Part shown: positions 23,565-37,181 of the stretch, piece after piece | Position numbering within the stretch: the stretch's first letter is position 1 | Layout: every line of letters begins with the position of its first letter | Assembly: GCA_026936325.1 (NCBI GenBank) | Contig: JAPTHN010000030.1 | Coordinates: 1,116,001-1,180,000 of the forward strand | Direction of reading: 5' to 3' | From: Platynereis dumerilii | Taxonomy: Eukaryota; Annelida; Polychaeta; Phyllodocida; Nereididae | DNA: 64,000 nt | The notes under the pieces: model-generated | What the model saw: the letters and a program-made list of their open reading frames with translations, nothing else | The model's database searches: none | What the model was told of the DNA's origin: nothing | Made by a program: the position numbers and the translations under genes

Positions 23565-26500
23565 AGATGGACGATCGGGGCCTTACGTCCTGCATATTTT
23601 TGTAATTGGTAGGTTAATTAAGACAAGCAGATGACAAGACAATAATGCATTATGATGAACTGTCCAAAGAAGGCCAAGGTGACTGAGCAAAGAGCTTGAT
23701 TAATACCCAGGACCCAGTGATCGGCTGCTATCACGCAAAACTGAAGTAACCCTCCCCATGTTTCTCGTACCTACATTGCTCCTAAATTGTATGGCTGTGA
23801 TTAACACTGTCTCCAAATCCCATAGCTCACCATCCCCAGCTTCTTTATCTCACATTTACCACATGTATTAGACCATTAGTGAGTCACACATGTCTTTTGT
23901 CCCCCTGGATACCCCAATTATCACCCAGCCTTCTTCCTGTTATCCCCGATTATCGCTCACATCACCAGGATTACGCAGTTGTTTGGCAGGGAATGGGTCG
24001 ATTGCTTGTCTTCATTGCCTGATTCATGACTTTTGTAATTCAAGCCACCAAGGTGACTTCTACCAACCACTGTACTTTGTTTAAAAACACTGATATTTGA
24101 AATAATATATAAATTTTTTTATGTCTCAGCTGCGGCCATGGAAAAAGAAATCCTTACCTCTGAGGACCATACTCCTAAAAACTATTCTTGAAGCCAATAC
24201 AAAACTTGAACGTACCTGAAAGTAAAAGATAGAGATATAATTAGTTAAGAAAGACATGAGCAATTTCAATAGATGACAAGGAAAGAAAACAGACAAAATT
24301 AATGATTGTATATAAAAACACAGTTAAATTTCATTTGACTGTAACGGTATCAATTAACCCTTCAGTAACAGTGCCACCCATTGTAAATGTATTTGATAAA
24401 TAAAAAAATAAAAGGTAAAATACTGAATATCTATATACTTGAGGTGCTAAGTGTTGTAAAAATTGATATACAAAGTTACATTTTCGTCAAATCGAGTGGC
24501 TATCCTGCAATGATCTTGGTCCTAACAAGACGTCTACCAAGCATTAGGCTAGTGCAATTCAGCTTTTATGTCAACTGTACCTGAGCTCAAATATGTTGTG
24601 CTTCTACTTCACAAACTTCTACTTTTTTCCATATAAAATTAAATATGTTCAACCTGAGTAGTCTATGGGCACTCCAATATCATTACAGAAGATGTCTAAT
24701 TTCAAGAGCTTAAGCAAGGATCAGATAAAGGAGGCATTGTATTATATAGTCCCAAGGCACTGAACAAGAAGACAAGGTGCTTTAATATTTGATGTCTGTG
24801 GCTATACAGAGGAAATGACTGAGTGTGGCCCAGACACCGATGCACATACAACATGAGAACATGTCTATAGTAGCATTGGGAAACATAATCTCCTATTTCT
24901 CATATTCATAGATGTTTTATGTGATATTATCTTTCCCAGAACACTGGCCAGAATAACCCATATCACCTCAAATCTTTTACCTCTTTCCGATATAACTGCA
25001 CATGGCCATATGATGTAAAAGTTTGAAGAAATTTCATTTGACTGCATCAAATTATACCCTATCTTTATAAAACCAATTAAATAAAAATAAATACCCTCTC
25101 GACATAGAATGAACATATATATGTATACATTTGTCACTGATCACTTTAATTACCATGGATCATCAAGACTCTTCAATATAACTTTCATGCATAGCCTTAC
25201 TCATAGTCAGCATTACAGGGATACCAACTTTCATTTTCAAAACATTCATTCATGTTCTCTTTTCTTTTAATAGTAGAATACTTATATTTAGCCCACAAAA
25301 ATCCATTATTGCTTCTTATAAGACTAATTTAGGCAACATAGGAAAGGCTATCTATTATACCTGGTTAACTTATATTTAGACTTTCATTCATTATCCATTT
25401 TATTTTAGTGCATCTAGTATAAATCTTTCTCAACATTCACTTTTTGACAACAATGGCGACTGAGGGAGTCATTCAATGACAATTAAAATACTTATTGCTG
25501 GTGATTATTTCGATTGTCAATGACATTATTTTGAAGGCTTGAGTCAAAAACAGACCTTCTGACATCAGGACATTATCTGGTTCAAGTAACAACCTGTAAT
25601 TATTCAAACCTGGCTTGAGCCTGGCCATAACCATTTCCTATCTGTAGCAGTATGTTGTAAGCAGTGGGAGGAGAAAAGAACAATTTATAACTGGGCTTAT
25701 GGGGGTAGAGCAAAGTCATAAAGCGTCTTTGTGCAGACTAGCCATAGGCACTGTGTATATGTCATCCCATAACAAGGTGTTATGCGATTACATTGATGGC
25801 TGAACATGTGTGGTGCAAAGGTGTCAGTTGTAGGTGTGGGATGACCTTGTCTCTTATGAGATCAACCGTATGAGACAATGTGTCTGCAAGTAAGTCAAAT
25901 GTAATGAGGGAAAACAAAACAATATTCTGTTTTGCCTTTCAGCTACAGCATAAATACATTACAGAAAATATGTTGAAGGTGGCTGACTTTCACAAAATGT
26001 CATTGGCTTACTTCTTCCTTGACATGGAAACTTAATCTGTGTAACACGGTTTGTCACATAAAAGGAAAAAAGTCTTGTGAAATCATCAGTATAGAAAACA
26101 TCATAATATATTACACATCTACAATATAACTATGAATAAAGCTCCTTTACGGTAATGAACTACTTACCTAGAGTTTATCATAGACGATAATATGGCAATA
26201 TAATATGAGAAGCACACTAAAACCATGTGTGTGCCGGCATTTGCCATTTCCGAGACAGAATTTTGATCTGTGTAGATTATTGTCAAGTCACCACCTATGT
26301 ACATGTATTGGTAATATTTATTTGGTTGATACTAATCACAAACTGATTCCAAGTCCCCAACTTGCAATACTTTGGCATGACTGGCGAAATAGTTCCCTTG
26401 TCAATGTGACTGTATTGACCGCAATGACCACTGGTCAGGACACAACACAAAAGAAGTTGACAGGTTGTGACACAGCATGCAATTGTAGCATTCACTTCGA

Positions 26501-27297
26501 CCAAAAAATCAACATTACAATTCTAGGCATTGTTGTTGATGCCTTCTGGAACATAACAATTTTAGTCAGCTTTATTATTTGTTTCAACAAAAAAACAAGT
26601 GTTCTTAGAATAGAAATTCGTTACTGCAATTTCAATTAGTATGAGTTGCTTGGCCAGGTTTTCCAGATAACTACGTTGCATTTTTAGCTAATCTGATTTG
26701 TGTATGAGCAATAAAACGTCCTTCAAATCTGTATGTTGGACGTAGGAAGCTGTGAAAAATGTAACAATTCTGCTTCAGTGAGCAGTTGAGTTTGGTTTGT
26801 AGATTAAATTAGCCACAATGAATGACGTCTACTGGGCTTGATACACGTTTTTGTGACATTCAAATTAGTTTTATTCGATGTAATTCGGTGTCTCAACCAA
26901 TCACATCCAGTACTTTTGCTACGTTTTACTGTCTAATTGGAGAAACTCATACTTATTGAAATTGCAGTAATTTCTATCCACAAACAATGGATAAAAAAAA
27001 AAACCTTTGGAGATCATTATGTTGTTTTTGTTTGAACAGTTCACAAAAGACTAGAAAATTGATTATGTAGAATTAGAAGAGAAACAAGAGACCTTGAGAA
27101 AATTTGATGATTTCAAGATTTTACTTATCTGGTTACCTGAGAAAGGCGTCAAGCGAACAAATCACAAAGACATTGTAGGACACCTTTTCTCACTAATGTT
27201 ATGTAATGTCACATCTGTCAGTTGTCCTGTTTGTCAGAAAAATTGGCCAATGCAGAATGAAGGCACAATATGGTATACAATAACAAGATCAATAGAT

Positions 27298-27980
27298 CTA
27301 ATTTGAGCTAGTTTGATTTGAGCCGCTCAAGAATCGATTCACACAGTGAAGTTGAAAGGAAAAAAGCTGTTTCAATCTGAAACTCGATTTGCTGCATAGT
27401 TGGAAATGCCGCAGAAATGTCAGTGATTGTACAAACCAATCAACATACTCCTGTGAGGTTGTATTCTATACCTATATTACCACAATTTGTGCCTGATGAC
27501 TCATTCTCAGTTTATAACAAGTAGGTCATAATATGGCTCATATCCATGTTAACAGTAAGTCAATGGACGAGTCATATGATATCACTAACCAGTGGGGTAA
27601 AATGTACATTGTATGTCTTCTGATGAAAAATTAGGACCACTAATGACATCATTGATGTTCTCTCCCAGCCAAAAATAACACTTTCAATTGCCACACGCTT
27701 GTAGGTTGATAAAAGAAAACAAAGGCTCCGAAGCATGATACCAAAACAAGTATTTCAAGTCATCTTGAGCATCCTGAAACGAAGGACACTAATTTGAGCC
27801 AGTTTGATTTGAGCCGCTCAAGAATCGATTCACACAGTGAAGTTGAAAGGAAAAAAGCTGTTTCAATCTGAAACTCGATTTGCTGCATAATTGGAAATGC
27901 CGCAGAAATGTCAGTGATTGTACAAACCAATCAACATACTCCTGTGAGGTAGTATTCTATACCTATATTACCACAATTTG
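27298..27980. repeat. Direct 191-bp duplication within copy B
   Basis: 27298-27489 and 27789-27980 are nearly identical (three differences by eye) and 491 bp apart. A has a single equivalent near 15065-15250, and C has one partial copy from about 41938. The second B copy is joined directly to block P sequence, which suggests a recent local rearrangement. Confidence 0.75.
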
Positions 27981-28984
27981 CCACTGAAAATCTGGACAAG
28001 TAATGCCAAGCAGTGACTTTCTAAAACACACCTCTGCTCCTGATTTCATGTTGTCACGTAAAAGCAAATATCTCTGCCAGCTGATGTCACAATAGCGTGA
28101 CCTAATCAACATATGTTTTTCTCAAACCAGATGTAGTGTCAAGTTCAAGGCAGTTATAGTGATTGGTCAAACTGACTGCCTGATCTGACCACTGCCCACT
28201 GGCTCGCTTTGATCTTCCAATCACAAGTCCCAGTATCAGCAAGAGTCAGTTTCTTCTTTCAACTCCTTCAAGGTTGACTTAATATGTCAATGAATGGGAT
28301 TTACAGAAATTCAGAGGATTTTAGACAAAAACAGTACAACTCAACCAAATCAAATATATCAGAACTGCAAAACACTAGAAAATGGCCAAATTATGCAATT
28401 AACCCAGTAGGCAGAAGGCAAAGAAGTAGACCAAAAATATGAATTTTGACCCGGGTTAGCAACAACAGTAGCCAAGAGACAAATTAGGGTTGTTTCTCAG
28501 TTCAAGCATTGTTATCATCGTTTTCTAATCATGTAGCACTGCTTTGCTGCCTTCTTCATTGCACATTTACCAATTTGCCACTCACGCAAGTCCTTCACCG
28601 ACTCACACATGTCTTCTGTCCTTCCGGATACCCTAATTATCACCCAGTCTTCTTCCTGTAATCCTTCAGTATCACTCACAAAACCAAGGTTCAGTGGTTG
28701 TTTATCTAAGTACTTGTAAGTATGGCTGATTTGATTGATATCAAACATGTACATGTGTCATTTAGAGAATTTCAATGCACAAGAGTAATATCCAGTTCAA
28801 CACTGCTTAGCTAAAATGGCTGTTCGGTATTGTATTACTGCCAATAGTCTGCATAATTATTTAGCCATTGTCCACAAACACATAACAAACCGGTAAATTT
28901 TGGAGAGAAGCCACAAATGGTCAAATTCATGGTGGCATTATAACACGCATGCCTCATAAGAAAAGTTTGGAATGTTAAGAGGGA

Positions 28985-29191
28985 CATGCTGTTACAATTG
29001 CATTATTTTAAAAACTCCAATTCCTTCAAGGGTCTTGTGTCATCAATCAGATCACTTATTAAACTGCTCCATGCAATTTGAACATCAACAATCCCAGATT
29101 CAAAACACAGGCGAACAAAGTAATTGCAAAACCGACAACTCAGCATTTCTGCTTGGAATTCGATGAAATAACTGAATGGACTGTCCACCAA
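28985..29191 (-). other. Conserved block I, copy B, with open frame
   Basis: The minus-strand frame 29191-29003 is open for 62 codons. It has ATG, then EMLSC, a FCNYFV stretch, VQIAWSSLISDLIDD and RPLKELEFLK, then TAA. The same residues recur in the C, D and E copies. I know no matching family. The core is hydrophobic then acidic, and no signal peptide is evident. It could be a short exon of a duplicated minus-strand gene. Confidence 0.35.
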
Positions 29192-29337
29192 AGTACATTT
29201 TAGTTAGTTCTTGTGAGTATGTTTACTCATACGGATATCAAATTATATAGGGTCTGCTGCTCCCAGATATCATCAGTTAGTGGGCACGGTTGCTATAAAA
29301 TTTTCTCAAGGGCTAGTGATAGAAGCCGAAGATTTCT

Positions 29338-29372
29338 CTCATGAAGGTCGACTGAAAATCTCTCGTCCTGTG
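29338..29372 (-). mobile_element. SINE family S1 relic
   Basis: CTCATGAAGGTCGACTGAAAA matches the head-side part of S1 SINEs (compare 2861-2885). It lies right after GGCTAGTGATAGAA, the same junction as the SINE fragment at 43752 in copy C. B thus keeps the head side and C the tail side of one ancestral insertion. Confidence 0.55.
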
Positions 29373-30489
29373 GATAGACTGTATAGTTCAAAGGGAAAAG
29401 TACAAAAAACTACCACAAGTCAAATATTTAATTTCAATAAGCCAGTTTTTACTTTCTAAGCCATTACGAAGACCTAAGCTTGGATTAATGTTTCAATGAA
29501 TAAAAAAAATTGTAAGAAGTACAACCCCAGTTGTCAGTTCAAGATGTGTGAATAATGTCCTGGAGATCAATTTTGACATTTCAAAATTACTTGAATTCAA
29601 ATCCAATTTTCTGACACTGAAAGGCACGCCGTCCAGGGTTTTAAAAGGGCAACCCAACAGACTGGCATCACACAATGTATTTTTGTTCATATTTAAGGTT
29701 CGATAAAAAATTTTCAACCAGATGTCCTTTTAAAAGTGACATAAAACAGTATGAAAATGGTTAACATCAGAGTGATACATTTTTTTATTACATAATGTTT
29801 TTCGGATTGCAAAAGGTGAGCCATGGAAAGCTCATTTGCCAAAGGGATTTTTCTGTAGCAATTCTTAGGGTCCTGAATGATAAGAAAAGACAGAAGAAAT
29901 ATAGAATGACACCGAAAGGATGCTGACATGCAATATCTCTCTGCTATTTCGGGCGTAAATTTTTAACTCAACAATATTCAACATCGTGTGAGTTCACAAG
30001 ACCCGAGTGTCTCTAGAATATATGATTTCAATTGTACTCTGCATGCTCAGAATTCGCATCATATAAAATGACATATGGATAAAAACCTTGGTTTCTTTCA
30101 ATAAATACTGAAACAGACTTGCTCCAAAAAGGTATATGTCAATCAAAGTTACATTTTTTCCTCTCTTTTCCTCTAATTTGGCATTCAATTCTGCCAATGT
30201 TGGTGCTTGTATGCAAAAGACCAAGAAAAGAAGGCTTTATTAGACAACAAAGACCTCTCAATTTTTTGTGATTATGAAATAATCCTGAACCTCGAATAAT
30301 ATAATTTAATAAAGTTTTTCTATCTTCCAGCATAATATCAATCCTTGCCGCACAATTCTGGTAACCTCAAGTATATAGACTGAGTTCTGCAATATAAATG
30401 CTAATTCTCTATGAATGCCGAACCTCCATGATAAGACTTCTGTCAATACCTTCCTTCTGGCTGAATTAGATGACGCATAGTCTGTTTAT

Positions 30490-30857
30490 GGGTGGCAGAG
30501 TGGCTAAGTACTGAGGGCCTTTGCCTGGCGGGGTTCGAATCTCTGTAGGGGAACCCAACATTTTCAGCAGGCCTTCATGAGCAAAATTCCAGCTGGATGT
30601 CAGTCAGATTAATGTCAGAGACATTAAATTGGTTGCAACATATATCAGTGTCTATGCTTGGCAAGTAAAGGATCCCTAACATGGGATAAATGTGTAACAT
30701 GTTTCCCCCTGAGTGTATTACATATTTGGGTGCTAAAATTCTACGATAATAATAAAAATGTTAAAGACTCCTGCTCTCTCATTGCCATCTCATCAATTAA
30801 CCCTTGTGAGCGCTTAGAAGTGCCTAGAGGGCTGCACTTACTGTATCTCCATCTAAT
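30490..30857 (+). mobile_element. Full-length tRNA-derived SINE (family S1)
   Basis: The head has an A box GTGGCAGAGTGGCTAAGTAC and a B box GGGTTCGAATCT 30 bp later. The body contains CAGCTGGATGTCAG and GGGCTGCACTTACTGTATCT, and the end matches the GATA-tailed copies on the other strand. The spacing of the boxes is that of a pol III type 2 promoter. An open frame across its 3' half (30658-30903) is incidental. Confidence 0.8.
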
Positions 30858-30905
30858 GCTACAGGCAACAGCAACATTGCAGAAGGATAACATAATAAGA
30901 TAGTA

Positions 30906-31308
30906 TAACATACTACATGGCCAATTGTGCAGCGTACGTAAAACGTACGGTGCTCTTTCTTGCGTATTTTGTACGTAAATTGACTGTTTTCACGTACGAA
31001 GTACGTACGAAAATGTACGCACGTAAAACATACGTAAATTTTTGTATGGATTTCATTCGTGTTAACATGGTTTTTGTGCTTTTTTATTTGACTTTATTGC
31101 TGATTTTTTTATAGATAGATCAATGCAAGGTCTTAACTGGGGATAACCATATTGCACCAAAATTGCCAAAGTAAATGAAAAGCCCTGCCAGAAATTTATA
31201 TGAATTTGTACGAAATTAGTACGAAAACGTACTACGGATCGGCTCTTTTTTGTGAGTTTCGCACGTAGAATTTACGTACGTAATTCGTACGCTGCACAAT
31301 TGCCAGTG
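30906..31308. mobile_element. MITE filled with CGTACG motifs (403 bp)
   Basis: The ends GGCCAATTGTGCAGCGTACG and, inverted, GGCAATTGTGCAGCGTACG form terminal repeats. Exact copies of TAAGATAGTA border it (30896-30905, 31309-31318), giving an unusually long 10-bp target duplication or 8 bp plus chance. Both subterminal regions are crowded with TACGTA and CGTACG words. No transposase frame is seen; the open frame 30917-31114 crosses the repeats and is incidental. Confidence 0.75.
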
Positions 31309-32700
31309 TAAGATAGTACAAAATACAAAGTTTAACATGAGATTACTGTCAAGCTAAAAAAGTATTTAACTTTTATCATGACACATCATCAAACATACCT
31401 GCCAAATAAATCTTGCAAACCATCAAACATTAAATAGTGATGTGGTTTTAACAGTGATTTATTGCACCAACAGACTAACAGGATGTTGTCCATCACAATT
31501 TCATGCATATTGCAAGCCATGTAACACCTACAAGTTAGTGACAAACTATACATATGCTTCAGATAGAGCCAAACTGATGGTACTAAATAACGTATCAATG
31601 ATTAATCACAAATAAAAAACAGCAAATTAAATCACAATCTTCAGTTATGAAGTGATTGGATATATCTTTGTGCTTGAGTAGTCAAGAAAAGAATCCTACT
31701 TTTTAATTTCAAGTCAGTTGGAATATACAACTTCCATATGCATCGGTAAGTCCAGCTGCTGTTTTATAGGGACAAAAAGGCTACACTTTCCAGAACACCT
31801 GGCCATTTCCTGTCAGTTTTATCTAACCCAGTTTGGGAAGAACAGCACCTAAAGATGGGCTTCTTGTGAATATTTAAAGGGATGCTTTTGCAGAAAAAGA
31901 CCAGTGGATGATCACTCAAGTGGGAGATGTACAACTGTCAGGGACTCAAAGATCTTAGACCAGTCCTTCTGGGAAGTTTACTCCCCCTTTGTTGGTTTAA
32001 AGACTTATAGAAAGTGGGAAATACTTGTGTTGAAAGAAAAGAAATTACAGTAACTGTCCTTAGCCAGTTGACTCAAGGTATATTGGTTTTGAAATCACAA
32101 GATAAGAGTATGAATTTATTGTTAATCAATTTTCAAAGGAAAGGTGTCAACAGTTCTCCCATTCTTGTTTACCACAATTATTTCGAACACCTGTTCAAAG
32201 AAAATAAAAAATCCTGCTCATAAAGTTGGCATAATCAGGATTATCAGATTTCATATTTGAAAACCTGACATACATTAAATTTTATTCAAAAAAAGAGGAA
32301 AATCTATCATTGTCTCTGAAATTTTCAAATTAATACAAAAAGTTCAGAGTGTACATGATATTAATGCCAAATTCAGTACTTCACAGTCTAAACATCTGAT
32401 TTTTTTCAGAATTTATAGTCCAGTTCACATTTTTTCAAAAAAAGTCTTGTCAATTATTGTTTTGTTTAGTTAGGATTCATTAAGGTTAATTTTCAACTCC
32501 TACCTCACCTTAAAACCTCCAACTTCACAACTCAGACGCCCGAGTCAGACTCAGAAGTCAGAGTACTATAGGATTTAGGGCCTATACATGTGGTTGTGTG
32601 GGGTGTGGGACTGCAAACACCTGGCATTGAAAAGTCTTGCTAAGACTTCTCTCATAACCTGAAGTTCATAACTTACTGGGTCATTTTATGCAATTTTCAT

Positions 32701-32826
32701 TTTTCAATTTCTTTATTGATGCAATTATAATATATACAAATTATTTACAGTTAAAAAATATACAAACAAATCACACCAAAGGGACAAGATGTCTGAAAGA
32801 CATATGTTTCCTTTGTTAAACAAAAT
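32701..32826 (-). mobile_element. LINE 3' tail, specific to copy C
   Basis: On the minus strand the insertion ends ATCAATAAAGAAATTGAAAA, a polyadenylation signal followed by an A-rich tail. The paralogous site at about 3301 is empty. Only 3' UTR is present. Confidence 0.6.
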
Positions 32827-33844
32827 TCCAATATTATTACAGACAACATAAAATCCAATGGTATTGTTGGCTCAATGATACAGCATGCTAATTCTCTGGG
32901 AATGCCAAACACTGAGATTCAACATCAGTCAATAACTTCTCTTTGATGGAATTGGGTGACACTTGGCGTGCTGCTTGTGAGGTTCAAAAGAAAAAGAGAA
33001 ATGATTGCACTCTTACAAATGTATATAATTTCTATGACTTTAACTGTGGACAGAAAGCAAAGCAATATAAAAATAATGCAATTGACAGTTGCATGTATTA
33101 AGGAAATTTCAATAAATTTACTTTATTTCATAAAATAGCCAATACACTCCTGCGTACACACTCAAGGCTCACAAAAAGTAGAACAAATGCATGGTTGGCA
33201 AGAAGCTGCTATGGTTGCAAGAGGCTATGTCATGTAATACTCTTTTGAACTGGTTTCCTTTGGTTTGTTGTCAAGGCAGCGTACACTGTAAAATTTGAAA
33301 ATGATTGAGTAAGATGGTTGCACACTATGTTTGAGCTAGCATTGCTTGTTGTTTTAAGTTATGACAACAAACGATTACCATAACTTGAAACAACAAGCTA
33401 GATGTGGCTCGAAGGAATTGAGCAACCATCTACTCAATCATTTAAGCTCACTCACAATTTCAAATTTTACAATGAAGTATGCTATAAACTGGGCTAACCC
33501 TTGTCTCCAACCCCAGCAAAAGGACTGATACATAAATGAGAAGCACAAATTGCAAAACCACATGATCAAACAAACTAACCTGTCCTTTCAAGATGCACTA
33601 TAGGCTTACTTCAAGGATATAGACTGAGCCCTGCAATATAAATGCTAATTCTCTATGAATTCCAACCCCTGTGATAAGACTTCTGTCAATAACTTCTTTG
33701 GGGCGGAATATGATGATACATAGTGTGCTCATGTTATTGAATTATATTGGTCACACACAATTCTTCTATTATTGAAGAATTGGATTTTTCTTGGAACAAA
33801 ACATGTTACAAATATATTATCAAGATTCTGTGGTTCTAGTGATG

Positions 33845-34045
33845 GAAGGATAGTTGGGGGAGGGTTAACTCAGTTGCTGGCGCAATGGGCTGCCAATCTT
33901 TGGGTTCAGGGTTCGATACCCGCTCTGGCCAGGACACATCATCTATGTTAGATAAGTTTCAAACATTATTGGCCTACCAATTAAGTAAATAAATATAGGG
34001 CATAAAGCTCCAATCACCCATCAATAAAATTGAGAGACCACACCT
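33845..34045 (+). mobile_element. SINE family S2, unit C copy
   Basis: The A-box region reads TTAACTCAGTTGCTGGCGC and the B-box region GGTTCGATACCC. It has the same place as in A and B, but a shorter body lacking about 30 bp. The tail AATCACCCATCAAT is closer to the solo S2 copy at 54784-54983. Confidence 0.75.
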
Positions 34046-35097
34046 TATATGTAGAATATGAAGAAGAGTGGAGAGCTTCATATAGTCCTGGATTTAGATA
34101 AAATTCTCCAGCTTAGGACAACAAAGCTGCTACAGCCTCAGGTGCAAATACTTTGACCCAGCACTAAATTCATTGAGACACACCAGCTGGGGTTTCACAT
34201 ATAAAACAGAAAATGTGTGCCAAAAAGAAGACACTGACACTGTTTTATTTGTAGTCTTTTGATGTTATTATTATCGTATCGTATCGTATGTTGATAGGAC
34301 ATAAAACCATCTGCCTCAGCATTTGAATTCATATTTTGTAAATTTTATAGATTTATTACAAAGATACATGATAAAATTTCTAATTTTATGATGTACAATA
34401 CTTTGTTCACCACATTGGATGTAACACAGTAAAATATTTATGACATCTGCCAAGCAGAAAGCAGAGAAAAGAAGTGGAATAAAGAGTAGCCACTTGACAT
34501 CACAAATTCCAAATCATGCAACATCAGAACCTTAGAAAGTTGACCAAACAAACAAAACTCGAGAAGTTTGGCACCAGAAATAGACCATGCTAAACTTTCA
34601 GTTAGTGAAATAAAGCTCAAATACCACAGGTCTCTGTTGCTGCACCTGAACTGGAAACTAAAACTGCTGTTGGCAATAGTCAAACAATTTTTTCAGAGTT
34701 AGTGAATTTTTACTCTACCATAATGTATGACCAATGCAATATTGAGTTATTTCTGACATGCCACAAGCTCGAAGACTTAAAAATGGTTCTAAATTTCTAC
34801 CATTTATACAGTTTAAGTGCAGAGCATGCAGCCAACAGAGAAGTTAAGAAGCCGCAGCTATATTGGTTTCTCCTCAGTTTCTCTGCAATAAATCCAGAAT
34901 TGCAGTATTAGGAGACTGGCTACTGGTGCATTTTTAAAGGGATGCTGCCTTTGCAAAAGAAAGACTAGAAGTGATCACTCAACTGGGAGCTGTAGAAATG
35001 TCAGGGACTTCAGGATCTAAGAACCGCTCTTCCAAGAAGATTATCGTCTTATTTGTGGATATTAAGACTTCTACAAAAACTGAAGATCCATGGAACC

Positions 35098-35359
35098 TAC
35101 AGTACAAATTTCTAAATGTGGCTCAACTTAGCTGTCTATAGCTATTCATTACTAGTCTTATCCATATCTATCCACAGCTATCCATTTCTATTCTTTTGTA
35201 TACACTGTAATCCCTTTACCCCTTGTTTAAACAATAGTAATTGTGGATAGCTATGGCTAGCTATGGATAAGTGAAGCTTAGTTTAGCTTGGAATGGCTAT
35301 GGATAGATAGCTAAGGCTAGATTTTAAATGACGAGCCACTTTTAGAAATTTGTACTGTA
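35098..35359. mobile_element. Mariner-like MITE with TA target sites
   Basis: The inverted ends CAGTACAAATTTCTAAA and CAGTACAAATTTCTAAAA (right end inverted) are near perfect. They continue inward with GTGGCTC on both sides and are bordered by TA. Subterminal parts contain repeated TATCCATAGCTATCCA-type words in both orientations. Copies A (about 7515) and B (about 20265) show the empty site. It is non-coding. Confidence 0.85.
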
Positions 35360-35399
35360 CACAGTCTGAGTTCCTTGACGTTTCCTGATATCTGAAAAA

Positions 35400-35903
35400 A
35401 CTTTTTATGAGAGTCGTCAAGGATTATAGGATATCACGAAGGGAAACATATTATTTGACACTATTAACTGGAACATGTTGAACTGGTTGAAACTTGATTG
35501 ATGATTGGGCCTTTATTACCTGTCATTTATTAGAAATATCAGAATCCAAAACAAAAAAGAAACATTATTAGTGACAAAGGAGCGTTATATTCTTTCTTGT
35601 ACATCTAATTCCACTATCCGGACAAGGAGTCTGACTCTCCTTTTAGACACAGATTATTTGCATCCTTTTCTCTAACATGTAGAAGAAGAAGAAATACAGT
35701 AACTACAATTCAGAAGTAATCAGCGGCAATGGTCACGTGATATCAGAGACATGTGAGTCATTGAATTCATTTTTTGAGACATCAATAAGGAAATGCCGCA
35801 GATTCAGACTTTCGGATAAAAGCACATCTCAATTTTCAATGAAAGAAAGGACAAATAGAGGCACAAGAAAGCCAGTAATGACAGAATGACAATCACTTTC
35901 AGT
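35400..35903. repeat. 504-bp segment duplicated without change at 37187-37690
   Basis: I compared the two copies base by base and found no difference over 504 bp, at an offset of 1787. This copy sits in its expected array context (block M2/M region, equivalent to A about 8020-8510). The other lies inside a foldback element. Confidence 0.95.
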
Positions 35904-37181
35904 CATTTGAGAAAATAAAAATCACAGCTTTTTGCCAATGAAATTGAATTCTTTTCCTTTCTCTTGATGAGTCTGATAAGGTCTAGCATTTCATTTTGAC
36001 TACAGAGATATTCCATTGCTTTCTTTGTTTCCTTTCTTTTATATTGAAGCAAAAAATGGATGATTGGAATTATGTCCTGTATTTTTGCACTTTGTTGGGT
36101 ATTTGTGCACATTAGAAAAATCTGATAAGAGTCATAAAATTCATTTATGTTTTTGGGTGGTTCAACCAAATAAATTTCACACATATGAAAGGTCAATTTA
36201 GAAGTCAAAATCATAACATTTTCTCCAACTTTACCTCATAGTGTTCGCAGTATTGGCATTTACCTTATGCCAGATGTATATTTTAAAGTACAGTGTACTG
36301 AGACTCGGTACTCATACACTTTTAAAGGAGTGTCTTTAGCACAAAAAAGACAAGAAACGATCACTCAACTGGGAGCTGTACAACTGTCTGGGACTCAAGA
36401 GGATCGGAGACTGGTCTTTTGCTGAAGATTACTGTCTCTAACAAACTCCTTGAAAACAACACCAGTTTACTGTTTCCTAAATCACTTAGATTATGGGCAG
36501 TTAGAATAATCAAGGTAAAGGAGACATAAGAAGAAAAGACATAAGAAGAAAAGACGGACAAAGAATATTGGAATGTCCCTCTAAGATTTCAAAATATTTA
36601 ATATTAACAGATAAAATGCGAACCAATGATTTTGTGAATTATTAAAATGTTTAATCCCAGTTTCATAACTCCATGGTGTTAGTTGAGATTAAAATGCAGG
36701 ATAACACCATTATAAAGAATGAAGTCATGCGAGTCTTGCCTGGACATGCAACAATTTCTGTTATGGCAAATTTCTGAAGGATTTAGCATCACCTTCTGAA
36801 ATCCAACAAGGTTTGGGTATCAATACGACAACGTAGAAAAAATGTTCCATACAAAGGCAACTTAAGAATGCCTCATTGGGGACACAATGGCCTCCTTAAG
36901 CAATTAACGACGTAATTGGAAACAAAACAAGTCCTAACCAACCAATAACAAATGGGGAATTGTTAAAACTTTGGCGCAAGAATGGAGTTTTTACATGGAT
37001 CATAAAACAATTTGAGCCCATGAGACAAATCTAGGTTTTTTCCTGACTCAATTCTTGAAATCAATGTTTCTCAAATTATACTTTTTTGGAACTGATGGAC
37101 AGATGGATGTTGGGCCTCATGTATAGTATATTTTTGTAATTTGTAGGCTAATTAGGACAGGCTATGACACAACAATAAAGG

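Larger units (their letters stand above)
16985..29250. repeat. Array copy B (about 12.3 kb)
   Basis: Copy B lies head-to-tail with A, with the same block order and about 95% identity in the parts I compared. Differences include a hAT-like MITE at 22170-22369, a LINE tail at 23405-23564, a 163-bp element at 21567-21729, a tiny AT-rich tail near 24381-24416, and a 0.19-kb internal duplication at 27298-27489/27789-27980. B and C share a stretch near 21890-22160 that A has lost. Confidence 0.85.
29440..32400. repeat. Linker module 1
   Basis: This module is similar to 43900-47640, 55030-57890 and partly to 61640-63410. Shared landmarks are GATGTGTGAATAATG with CAATTTTGACATTT near 29540, block K at 30350, a segment beginning CATCATCAAACATA near 31386, and block X at 31890. 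It separates copy B from copy C. It carries a SINE and a MITE not found in the other modules. No gene is recognised. Confidence 0.75.
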
